A DNA stretch of 64,000 bases, taken from assembly GCF_008801605.1 (NCBI RefSeq), contig NZ_VZPJ01000010.1:62001-126000 (forward strand). Reading direction: 5' to 3'. Origin of the DNA: Pseudomonas brassicacearum subsp. brassicacearum. GTDB taxonomy: Bacteria; Pseudomonadota; Gammaproteobacteria; Pseudomonadales; Pseudomonadaceae. Each line of letters begins with the position of its first letter. The first letter of the stretch is position 1. Shown here piece after piece: positions 47,513 to 55,110 of the stretch. The translations under genes were made by a program, and so were the position numbers. The notes beneath the pieces are model-generated. The model worked only from the letters and a program-made list of their open reading frames with translations, made no database searches and had not been told where the DNA came from.

Positions 47513-47838
47513 GAGAAGCCTGATTCCTTTTTCTGGTGAAACCTCGTCACATCCAGATGGGACGAACGAAGCTCGCCGCTGCAGAACAAGTGCCGTGCAG
47601 CGACTTACGACAAATCAACGAGTTATGCCATGGATCTGCGCAGTAAAGGCCACCTCGCGAGGCAGCCTTGGAAACCGCCGGATGTTATCACAAGAGCCGC
47701 CACGCACCTATCCCCCAGATGCGCATGGTGCGTAGTTAGTTGACCGGTGACAGGCTGATATGGGACCAGAGGGGCTTAGAAGCGCTACGGATGGAGAATC
47801 AGGGCGAAAATGCAAGGCATTTGTTGCCTTTGAGGACC

Positions 47839-47934
47839 TCATCGCGAGCAAGCTCGCTCCTACAAGGATCTTTTGTGTCTGAAATTTCAGACACACCTCC
47901 TATCCACTGTGGGAGCGAGCCTGCTCGCGATGGC
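47839..47934. repeat. REPIN (paired REP) with central palindrome
   Basis: Two inverted REP cores, ATCGCGAGCAAGCTCGCTCC (47841-47860) and GGGAGCGAGCCTGCTCGCGA (47911-47930), flank a perfect 22-base palindrome at 47874-47895 (half site TGTGTCTGAAA). Located in the 446-base gap between gyrA and mtnA (47513-47958); the rest of that gap holds the gyrA promoter region and nothing else I recognise. Confidence 0.85.
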
Positions 47935-47958
47935 GGTGGATCAGACACCAAAAGGCCT

Positions 47959-49035
47959 TCAATGCAACCGCTTGCGACACATCAACTGCGCCAGCTTGGC
48001 GGTGTCCGGGCGCTCGATGATGCCCTTCTCCGTGACGATGACGTCGATCAAATCCGCCGGAGTGACATCGAACGCCGGGTTGAAGGCGTCCACCTCCGCG
48101 CCAAGCCTCTTACCACCAATTTCCAGCAGTTCACGCCCATCGCGCTCCTCGAGCGGAATGTCATCACCGCTGGCCAGGCTCATGTCGATGGTCGAACTCG
48201 GCGCCACCACCATGAAACGCACGCCATGGTGCATGGCACAGACCGCCAGTTGATAGGTGCCGATCTTGTTCGCCACGTCGCCATTGGCGGTGATGCAGTC
48301 GGCACCGACGATCACCCAGGTCACACCTTTCGTCTTCATGATGTGGGCAGCGGCGGAATCGGCGTTGAGGGTCACTGGGATGCCCTCATGGGCCAGCTCC
48401 CACGCCGTCAGGCGCGAGCCTTGCTGCGATGGACGGGTTTCGTCGGCATAGACGCGCTCCACCATGCCTTCGATATACGCGCCACGGATGACCCCCAAGG
48501 CCGTGCCGAAGCCGCCAGTCGCCAGGGCACCGGTGTTGCCGTGGGTGAGGATGGCCTGGGCGTTGCCCTGGTGCTTGCGGATCAGGTCGACACCGAGCTG
48601 GGCCATGGTCAGGTTGGCTTCGCGGTCACTTTCGTGGATCGCGATGGCTTCAGCCTCAAGCACCGCCAGCGGCTCGGTGTGCTCTTTCAAGCGTCCCAAC
48701 CGGTCGCGCATCCGATCCAGCGCCCAGAAGAGGTTCGCCGCTGTCGGCCGGGCCTGGGCCAGCAAGGCAAAATCAGCCTCCAGCGCCGCTTGCCAGTCAC
48801 CGCCCTCGGCCATCCTGGCCCGCGCCGCCAGCACCACACCATAAGCCGCACTGATGCCGATGGCCGGCGCGCCGCGCACCACCAGCGAGCCAATGGCCTC
48901 GGCCACATCGGCGGCACAGGTGCAGGCGATCCAGTTTTCCTCGAACGGCAAGACACGCAGGTCCAACAGGTACAGGACGCCATCACGCCAATCGATGGCC
49001 TTCACCTTCTCCGCAGCCAATAGTCGATCGCGCAT
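47959..49035 (-). CDS. mtnA: Methylthioribose-1-phosphate isomerase
   Basis: 358 residues, eIF2B-like family. RGAPAIGISAAYG, THGNTGALATGGFGTALG and GADCITANGDVANKIGT are the family motifs; the last contains the catalytic Asp, and a Cys in the preceding strand region pairs with it. Converts MTR-1-P to methylthioribulose-1-P in methionine salvage. GGGTGAAGG before the ATG. Divergent from the deaminase gene mtaD-like, which acts on the same metabolite family. Confidence 0.95.
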   Translation of the reverse strand: MRDRLLAAEKVKAIDWRDGVLYLLDLRVLPFEENWIACTCAADVAEAIGSLVVRGAPAIGISAAYGVVLAARARMAEGGDWQAALEADFALLAQARPTAANLFWALDRMRDRLGRLKEHTEPLAVLEAEAIAIHESDREANLTMAQLGVDLIRKHQGNAQAILTHGNTGALATGGFGTALGVIRGAYIEGMVERVYADETRPSQQGSRLTAWELAHEGIPVTLNADSAAAHIMKTKGVTWVIVGADCITANGDVANKIGTYQLAVCAMHHGVRFMVVAPSSTIDMSLASGDDIPLEERDGRELLEIGGKRLGAEVDAFNPAFDVTPADLIDVIVTEKGIIERPDTAKLAQLMCRKRLH

Positions 49036-49068
49036 CCTTCACCCCGTACTCATGAACAAAAGCCGCCG

Positions 49069-49074
49069 ATTATA
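49069..49074 (-). promoter_or_regulatory. Possible -10 box for mtnA
   Basis: Perfect TATAAT on the minus strand, 34 bases before the mtnA start. The -35 region is weak (no TTGACA-like match at 16-18 bases), so this is tentative. Confidence 0.4.
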
Positions 49075-49100
49075 GCGATCCCTCCGCGAAGACGCTCGGG

Positions 49101-49106
49101 TATACT
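49101..49106 (+). promoter_or_regulatory. Possible -10 box for the mtaD-like gene
   Basis: TATACT on the plus strand, 35 bases before the ATG at 49142, in the divergent mtnA/mtaD spacer. No clear -35 element. Confidence 0.4.
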
Positions 49107-49141
49107 TCGCCATCCTTTATACCCCATGGAACCGTTCCACG

Positions 49142-50473
49142 ATGCCCAAGCCTGCCGTTGCGCTCGACTTATTATTGCTGCCGACCTGGTTGGTGCCTGT
49201 CGAACCCGCCGGTGTAGTGCTCAAGGATCATGGCCTGGGCATTCGCGACGGCTGCATCGTGTTCATCGGTCCACGGGCAGAAGCCCTCAAATGTGACGCC
49301 GCCCAGGTCCGCGAGCTGCCCGGCATGCTGCTCAGCCCCGGCCTGATCAATGCCCATGGCCACGCAGCCATGACGCTGTTCCGCGGCCTGGCCGACGACC
49401 TGCCCTTGATGAGCTGGCTCGAACAGCATATCTGGCCGGCGGAAGCCAAATGGGTCGATGAAGATTTCGTGCGCGATGGCACCGACCTGGCAATCGCCGA
49501 GCAGATCAAGGGCGGCATCACCTGCTTCTCCGACATGTATTTCTACCCCAAGATCGCCAGCGAGTGTGTCCACGACAGTGGTATTCGTGCGCAAATCGCG
49601 ATTCCAATCCTCGATTTCCCGATCCCCGGCGCCGCCAGCGCCGACGAAGCCATTCGTCAGGGCATCGAGCTGTTTGGCGACCTCAAGCACCACCCACGGA
49701 TCAAAGTCGCATTCGGTCCGCACGCGCCCTACACCGTAGGCGACGAGAACCTGGAGAAAATCCGCGTGATCGCCGAGGAGCTGGACGCGGCCATTCATAT
49801 GCACGTTCACGAAACCGCCTTCGAAGTGCAGCAGGCTGTGGATAACACAGCGGAGCGACCGCTGGCGCGCCTGGGACGACTTGGCCTGCTGGGGCCACGC
49901 TTTCAGGCCGTGCACATGACTCAAATCAGCGACGAAGACCAGGCCTTGCTGGTAGAAAGCAATTGCAGCGTGATCCACTGCCCGGAATCGAACCTGAAGC
50001 TGGCCAGCGGTTTCTGCCCGGTGGAGCGCCTGTGGCAGGCCGGCGTCAATGTCGCCCTCGGCACCGACGGCGCGGCGAGCAACAACGACCTGGATCTGCT
50101 CGGCGAAACCCGCACCGCCGCCCTGCTGGCCAAGGCCGTCGCCGGTTCCGCCACGGCCCTGGATGCTCATCGGGCACTGCGCATGGCTACGCTCAATGGC
50201 GCCCGGGCGCTGGGCATCGAAGCGACAGTCGGCTCGCTGGAAGTGGGCAAGGCCGCCGACCTGGTGGCCTTCGATCTGTCGGGCCTGGCCCAGCAGCCGA
50301 TCTACGACCCGGTGTCGCAACTGATTTATGCCACCGGGCGCGATTGCGTAAAACACCTGTGGGTGGGCGGCAAGCCGCTATTGGAAGATGGCCGACTGAC
50401 CCGCATGGACGAATCAAGACTGATCGCCACGGCCCAGGCCTGGGGTCGCCGCATCAGCGGCCACAACGAATAA
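49142..50473 (+). CDS. TRZ/ATZ-family amidohydrolase, 5'-methylthioadenosine/SAH deaminase-like
   Basis: 443 residues, amidohydrolase superfamily. Metal ligands appear as NAHGHAAM (HxH, about 76-78), HVHETAFE (His near 222), and GTDGAASNND (Asp near 305). FRGLADDLPLMSWLE is typical of the deaminase branch. In pseudomonads this enzyme deaminates methylthioadenosine to methylthioinosine, which fits the divergent mtnA. Annotated mtaD in related genomes; exact substrate inferred. Confidence 0.85.
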   Translation: MPKPAVALDLLLLPTWLVPVEPAGVVLKDHGLGIRDGCIVFIGPRAEALKCDAAQVRELPGMLLSPGLINAHGHAAMTLFRGLADDLPLMSWLEQHIWPAEAKWVDEDFVRDGTDLAIAEQIKGGITCFSDMYFYPKIASECVHDSGIRAQIAIPILDFPIPGAASADEAIRQGIELFGDLKHHPRIKVAFGPHAPYTVGDENLEKIRVIAEELDAAIHMHVHETAFEVQQAVDNTAERPLARLGRLGLLGPRFQAVHMTQISDEDQALLVESNCSVIHCPESNLKLASGFCPVERLWQAGVNVALGTDGAASNNDLDLLGETRTAALLAKAVAGSATALDAHRALRMATLNGARALGIEATVGSLEVGKAADLVAFDLSGLAQQPIYDPVSQLIYATGRDCVKHLWVGGKPLLEDGRLTRMDESRLIATAQAWGRRISGHNE

Positions 50474-50534
50474 CCACGCCCCTTGAGCCACGGCTCGGGG
50501 CACCTGATTTTTCAAGCTTTTCGAGGATCTGCAC

Positions 50535-51233
50535 ATGAGCAACGTCGACCACGCCGAAATCGCCAAATTCGAAGCCCTGGCCCATCGCTGGTGGGACCGC
50601 GAAAGTGAATTCAAGCCGCTGCACGACATCAACCCGCTGCGGGTCAACTGGATTGACGAACGGGTCAACCTGGCTGGCAAGAAGGTGCTCGACGTCGGTT
50701 GTGGCGGCGGTATCCTCAGCGAAGCCATGGCCCAGCGCGGGGCGACGGTGATGGGCATCGACATGGGCGAAGCGCCACTGGCGGTTGCACAACTGCATCA
50801 GCTGGAGTCGGGCGTCAGCGTGGAATACCGGCAGATCACCGCCGAAGCCCTGGCCGAAGAAATGCCCGGCCAATTCGACGTGGTCACCTGCCTGGAAATG
50901 CTCGAGCACGTGCCGGATCCGTCGTCGGTCATCCGCGCCTGCTTCCGCATGGTCAAGCCGGGCGGCCAGGTGTTTTTCTCCACCATCAACCGCAACCCGA
51001 AGGCCTACCTGTTCGCCATCGTCGGCGCCGAATACATCATGAAGCTGCTGCCTCGCGGCACTCACGACTTCAAGAAATTCATCCGCCCTTCCGAACTGGG
51101 CGCCTGGAGCCGTGCGGCCGGGCTGACCGTCAAGGACATCATTGGCCTGACCTACAATCCGCTGACCAAGCACTACAAGCTGGCCGCCGACGTCGACGTC
51201 AACTACATGATCCAGACCCTGCGCGAGGAGTAA
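50535..51233 (+). CDS. ubiG: 3-demethylubiquinol / 2-polyprenyl-6-hydroxyphenol O-methyltransferase
   Basis: 232 residues. SAM motif I VLDVGCGGGILSEAMA, then VMGIDMGEAPL, and the UbiG-specific RWWDRESEFKPLHDINPLR at the N-terminus and TYNPLTKHYKL near the C-terminus. Performs both O-methylations of ubiquinone synthesis. GAGGA before ATG. Followed after four bases by mupP. Confidence 0.97.
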   Translation: MSNVDHAEIAKFEALAHRWWDRESEFKPLHDINPLRVNWIDERVNLAGKKVLDVGCGGGILSEAMAQRGATVMGIDMGEAPLAVAQLHQLESGVSVEYRQITAEALAEEMPGQFDVVTCLEMLEHVPDPSSVIRACFRMVKPGGQVFFSTINRNPKAYLFAIVGAEYIMKLLPRGTHDFKKFIRPSELGAWSRAAGLTVKDIIGLTYNPLTKHYKLAADVDVNYMIQTLREE

Positions 51234-51237
51234 GTCG

Positions 51238-51909
51238 ATGCGTCTCAAAGCGGTTCTCTTCGACATGGACGGCACGCTGCTCGACACCGCGCCGGATTTC
51301 ATCGCCATCTGCCAGGCCATGCGCGCCGACCGTGGCTTGCCACCGATGAACACGCAGCACATTCGCGACGAGATTTCCGGCGGTGCCCGGGCGATGGTCG
51401 CTGTGACCTTTTCCATGGACCCGGAATCACCGGGGTTCGAGGAACTGCGTCAGGAGTTCCTCGACCGCTACCTCAAGGGTTGCGCGGTCCACAGCCATTT
51501 GTTCGACGGCATGGCCGAGGTGCTGGCCGATATCGAAGCGGCCAACCTGATCTGGGGCGTGGTCACCAACAAGCCGGTGCGCTTCGCCGAACCGATCATG
51601 CAGCAACTGGGCCTGGCCGAACGCTCGAAAGTGCTGATCTGCCCTGACCATGTGAAAAACAGCAAGCCGGACCCGGAACCACTGACCCTGGCGTGCAAGC
51701 TGCTCGACCTGGACCCGGCCAGCGTGCTGTTCGTGGGTGATGACCTGCGGGACATCGAGTCCGGTCGCAGCGCCGGCACCAAGACGTGTGCGGTGACCTA
51801 TGGCTACATCCACCCGGACGACAACCCCAGGCACTGGGGCGCGGATGTGGTGATCGATCACCCATCGGCACTGCGCGAGGTGCTGGATAACGCGCTGTGC
51901 GGTTGCTGA
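51238..51909 (+). CDS. mupP: HAD phosphatase, N-acetylmuramic acid 6-phosphate phosphatase
   Basis: 223 residues, HAD superfamily: motif I FDMDGTLLDTAPDF (nucleophile Asp), motif II VVTNKP, motif III Lys in CPDHVKNSKPDP, motif IV VGDDLRDIESG. In Pseudomonas the phosphatase directly after ubiG is MupP, which feeds the AmgK/MurU cell-wall recycling route (sensitivity to fosfomycin). The assignment rests on this conserved synteny as well as the fold; a phosphoglycolate phosphatase label is often applied to it. Confidence 0.85.
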   Translation: MRLKAVLFDMDGTLLDTAPDFIAICQAMRADRGLPPMNTQHIRDEISGGARAMVAVTFSMDPESPGFEELRQEFLDRYLKGCAVHSHLFDGMAEVLADIEAANLIWGVVTNKPVRFAEPIMQQLGLAERSKVLICPDHVKNSKPDPEPLTLACKLLDLDPASVLFVGDDLRDIESGRSAGTKTCAVTYGYIHPDDNPRHWGADVVIDHPSALREVLDNALCGC

Positions 51910-51937
51910 TATGACTGTCTTGTGATGAAGGAATTTA

Positions 51938-52025
51938 TGTGGGAGCAAGGCTTGCCCGCGATGAAGGCGATGCGGTCGTCCAGAAATCGAGGCGCCTGTT
52001 TCGCGAGCAAGCTTTGCTCCCACAG
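51938..52025. repeat. REPIN (paired REP elements)
   Basis: Two inverted REP cores: TGTGGGAGCAAGGCTTGCCC near 51938 and TCGCGAGCAAGCTTTGCTCC ending 52020, in the mupP/yciK gap. The left copy has drifted (GCCC instead of GCTC). Confidence 0.8.
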
Positions 52026-52100
52026 CCTGCTTCCAATGGCGGGGCTCAATCCCCTGACACTACAGCTTCTGCCAACAGATTGATTTGTTGAGGTTTTTTT

Positions 52101-52841
52101 ATGTTTGATTATTCCGCCCGCCCCGACCTGCTCAATGGCCGGGTGATTCTGGTCACCGGCGCCGGCCGCGGGATCGGTGCCGCTGCCGCGAAAGCCTACG
52201 CCGCCCATGGTGCCACCGTGCTGCTGCTGGGCAAGACCGAAGCCAACCTGACCCAGGTCTACGATGAAATCGAAGCGGCCGGTCATCCGCAGCCAGCGGT
52301 GATCCCGTTCAACCTCGAAACCGCGCTGCCTCATCAGTACGATGAACTGGCGGCCATGATCGAAACCGAGTTCGGTCATCTGGACGGCCTGCTGCACAAC
52401 GCCTCGATCATCGGCCCGCGTACCCCCCTGGAACAGTTGTCCGGTGAGAATTTCATGCGGGTGATGCACGTCAACGTCAACGCGATGTTCATGCTCACCA
52501 GCACCTTGCTGCCCCTGCTCAAGCTGTCCAAGGATGCGTCCGTGGTATTCACCTCCAGCAGCGTCGGGCGCAAGGGCCGGGCGTATTGGGGCGCCTATGG
52601 CGTGTCCAAGTTCGCCACCGAGGGACTGATGCAGACCCTGGCCGACGAAGTCGACACCGTCGCCGCCGTGCGCGCCAACAGCATCAACCCCGGCGCCACC
52701 CGCACCAGCATGCGCGCCCAGGCCTACCCGGGGGAAAACCCGCTCAACAATCCGACGCCCGAGGAGATCATGCCGGTCTACCTGTACCTCATGGGCCCGG
52801 ACAGCTCCGGCGTCAACGGCCAGGCGTTCAACGCGCAATAG
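52101..52841 (+). CDS. yciK: YciK-family short-chain dehydrogenase/reductase
   Basis: 246 residues, classical SDR: TGAGRGIGAAAAKAYA near the N-terminus, HNASIIGPRTPL (NAG-type motif), VFTSSSVGRKG (Ser), and YGVSK (Tyr-x3-Lys). NADP(H) is likely. The substrate of YciK proteins is not known. GAGG before ATG, preceded by a T7 run. Confidence 0.88.
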   Translation: MFDYSARPDLLNGRVILVTGAGRGIGAAAAKAYAAHGATVLLLGKTEANLTQVYDEIEAAGHPQPAVIPFNLETALPHQYDELAAMIETEFGHLDGLLHNASIIGPRTPLEQLSGENFMRVMHVNVNAMFMLTSTLLPLLKLSKDASVVFTSSSVGRKGRAYWGAYGVSKFATEGLMQTLADEVDTVAAVRANSINPGATRTSMRAQAYPGENPLNNPTPEEIMPVYLYLMGPDSSGVNGQAFNAQ

Positions 52842-53196
52842 TGAGCCCGGCCCGTGTCGCGACGATTTACCGTCGCGGTACGGGCCTTGGGTCGATGCCC
52901 AGCGAGGCGAACCGCCAAGTCCACGTCGCCAGGACTGCCGTATCTTTCTACCAATTCATTGATTTTCAATCGGTTTTTATTGAAGTGAACCGAATGGCAC
53001 GACTTTCGCTCTAAACTTCCTCAAACATGCCATGTTCGGCAAGTAATGGACGTTGAGACGAGACTTATGCCTGCCAGGGAAAGCAGACTAAACTCAAATC
53101 AGTGTCCTACGGGACTGAAGGACCAGTACGACGCGCAGCCCAAAGCCGCCACACCCAACCTGCCAGGACAGATTTAGCTTAGGGGCTAACGCCAAT
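52842..53196. other. 355-base gap between yciK and the GGDEF gene
   Basis: Starts with a strong hairpin (52849-52886) and then has AT-rich sequence that probably contains the promoter of the diguanylate cyclase gene. No open frame or RNA gene that I can support. Confidence 0.5.
52849..52886 (+). terminator. Long GC hairpin after yciK
   Basis: Arms of 16 bases (52849-52864 and 52871-52886) around ATTTAC; fully paired if two G-U pairs are allowed in RNA. Starts 8 bases after the yciK stop. No T run follows, so it may be a 3'-end-stabilising or Rho-assisted structure rather than a classical terminator. Confidence 0.6.
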
Positions 53197-54123
53197 ATGA
53201 AAACGCCCACCCAGATCAACGCGATTGACTTCGACAGCGCCAAATTGCAGCGTCTGGGTCTTGGCCAGCCATCGCCGCTCGCGGCACGCTCCGTCAGTCT
53301 TTCGCAATTGCGCCAGCAACTGAGCCAGCAGCTGCAGACCAGCCTGGAGCCACAGCGAATCCTCGGCCTGTTTTTCCGGGAAGTCCAGCGGCTGGTGCCC
53401 CTGGATGCGTTGGCCTACCAGCACAAAGCCAGTGATCTGCGCCTGGAGTTCGGGCAACGCGGGCATCACACCCTCAGCTATAACCTCAGCCATGAAGGCG
53501 AACACCTGGGTGAACTGGTATTCCGTCGCAACCAGCGCTTCACTGAAGCGGAACAGAGCGACCTTGAATCCATCATGTCGACGCTGCTGTATCCACTGCG
53601 CAACGCACTGCTCTATCGCGCCGCGACCCAGAGCGCCCTGCGCGATCCGCTGACCGGTACCGGCAACCGCATTGCCATGGACCAGACGCTGATGCGTGAG
53701 ATCGACATGGCCAAGCGTCATTCGCAGCCCTTGTCGGTGCTGATGCTCGACATCGACCATTTCAAGCGCATCAACGATAGCCATGGTCACGGCGTTGGCG
53801 ACGAAGTGCTCAAGGCCGTGGCCGAGTCGATCAAGAGCCAGCTGCGCAACGTGGACATGGTGTTCAGGTTCGGCGGTGAAGAATTTCTGATCCTGCTGGC
53901 CAATACCAGCCGGGATGCTGCGGCCATGGTCGGTGAACGGCTGCGTTATGCCGCCCAGACCCAGGATTATTTCGCCGCAGGCACAAGGATCGAGCTGACG
54001 GTCAGCCTGGGTTGCGCCACCCTGCTACCAGGGGAATCATCGGAAAGCCTGCTGCGCAGGGCTGACAGCGCACTGTACGTGGCCAAGCGCGAAGGACGTA
54101 ATCGACTGGCAATGGCAGGCTGA
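53197..54123 (+). CDS. GGDEF diguanylate cyclase
   Basis: 308 residues, no membrane helix. Residues 1-140 form a GAF-like or unnamed regulatory part; the C-terminal GGDEF domain has the active site FGGEEF (G226-F230) and a complete product-inhibition site RNVD (R217-D220) five residues upstream. LDIDHFKRINDSHGHGVGDEVL contains the metal-binding Asp and substrate contacts. It should make cyclic di-GMP. Ribosome site is poor (AGGGGC 12 bases before the ATG). Confidence 0.9.
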   Translation: MKTPTQINAIDFDSAKLQRLGLGQPSPLAARSVSLSQLRQQLSQQLQTSLEPQRILGLFFREVQRLVPLDALAYQHKASDLRLEFGQRGHHTLSYNLSHEGEHLGELVFRRNQRFTEAEQSDLESIMSTLLYPLRNALLYRAATQSALRDPLTGTGNRIAMDQTLMREIDMAKRHSQPLSVLMLDIDHFKRINDSHGHGVGDEVLKAVAESIKSQLRNVDMVFRFGGEEFLILLANTSRDAAAMVGERLRYAAQTQDYFAAGTRIELTVSLGCATLLPGESSESLLRRADSALYVAKREGRNRLAMAG

Positions 54124-54130
54124 AAACAAT

Positions 54131-54235
54131 GGTGGGAGCGAGCTTGCTCCGGGCGGCGATCCGACGATGACGATCTGGCTGTCAACCTCCCCGTTGACTG
54201 TCCAGACCTCTTCGCAAGCAGACTCGCTCCCACAC
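54131..54235. repeat. REPIN between GGDEF gene and undA
   Basis: Inverted REP cores GGTGGGAGCGAGCTTGCTCC (54131-54150) and TTCGCAAGCAGACTCGCTCC (54211-54230), lying between convergent genes. Confidence 0.8.
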
Positions 54236-54262
54236 TGGGTTACTTATTCGCAGCGATGCAAA

Positions 54263-55066
54263 TCAGCTTTCCGTCAGTGCCAGGCGCTCGCGGGTGGATG
54301 AAGACTTGCTCACCGTCTCCGACTGCTCCAGTTGCATGCAACGCTCCAGGAACAGGTACATGTAGTCATAGCTCTTGCACACGGCCTGGCGCAGCTCCGT
54401 TTGCAGGGCTTTGCTTGGGTTCATCCCCGCCAGCGTACAGATGATTTCCAGGGCTTCCCAAGGATGGGCATCGTCGTACTGGGCATGCATCTTCAGCCAC
54501 TTCATGGCCCGCTTGCGGTCTTCCTCGGCGAAAGCGGCCGCGTAGACACCGCTGGAACACACCAGCGCCGACCACTCTCCCGTGGCCCCCTCAATCGCAT
54601 AGTTGGTCGCGGCGATGGCCACGATCAACGAATCCGAGGAACTGGTGTGCCAGCACCAGTGGCTCAAGGCATGCAGCTCAGGCGGCACATGCTGGGCTTG
54701 CAGGTCTTCCAGGGTCACGCCATGGGCGGCGCTCCAGTTGACCCAGTAGTCGGCATGGTTGAGTTCGACACGAATGTTGCGCATCAGCCAGCGACGCGCC
54801 ATGTCCTCGCCGGGGTGGCGGGCAAAGCGGGTCTTGGTGAGGTTCTGTGCCATGTATAAAGCGAACTGTTCGACGACCGGCCAACCACCAATGAGGTAGT
54901 GGCGCATGGTCCTGGCGCTGAGCTTGTTGTCGCGCATGCGCTGATACAGTTCGTGTTCGACAACCCGGCGCTTGCTCTCGCTGCAATCGGTAATGAGCTG
55001 CTGTGCCCATTTCGGATAGCTCGTGGCGTCCATGAGCGGGCCTGTTCGGTTGAATGTGTCGATCAC
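54263..55066 (-). CDS. undA: UndA-type nonheme diiron oxidase (1-undecene synthase)
   Basis: 267 residues, heme-oxygenase-like diiron family (often mislabelled TenA family regulator). All metal ligands known for Pseudomonas UndA are at the same numbers: E101 and H104 (RVELNHADYW), E159 (NYAIEGATGEW), H194, D198 and H201 (KMHAQYDDAHP). UndA turns lauric acid into the volatile 1-undecene. The GTG at 55066 is chosen because AGGAG lies seven bases upstream and because this start puts every ligand in register; the frame extends upstream to 55168 without support. Close overall similarity to the P. protegens Pf-5 protein is from memory, not from a search. Confidence 0.92.
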   Translation of the reverse strand: MIDTFNRTGPLMDATSYPKWAQQLITDCSESKRRVVEHELYQRMRDNKLSARTMRHYLIGGWPVVEQFALYMAQNLTKTRFARHPGEDMARRWLMRNIRVELNHADYWVNWSAAHGVTLEDLQAQHVPPELHALSHWCWHTSSSDSLIVAIAATNYAIEGATGEWSALVCSSGVYAAAFAEEDRKRAMKWLKMHAQYDDAHPWEALEIICTLAGMNPSKALQTELRQAVCKSYDYMYLFLERCMQLEQSETVSKSSSTRERLALTES

Positions 55067-55110
55067 TGTCGGGCTCCTTTTGATTGTGATTTTCCGGATC
55101 AACAAGAGGT

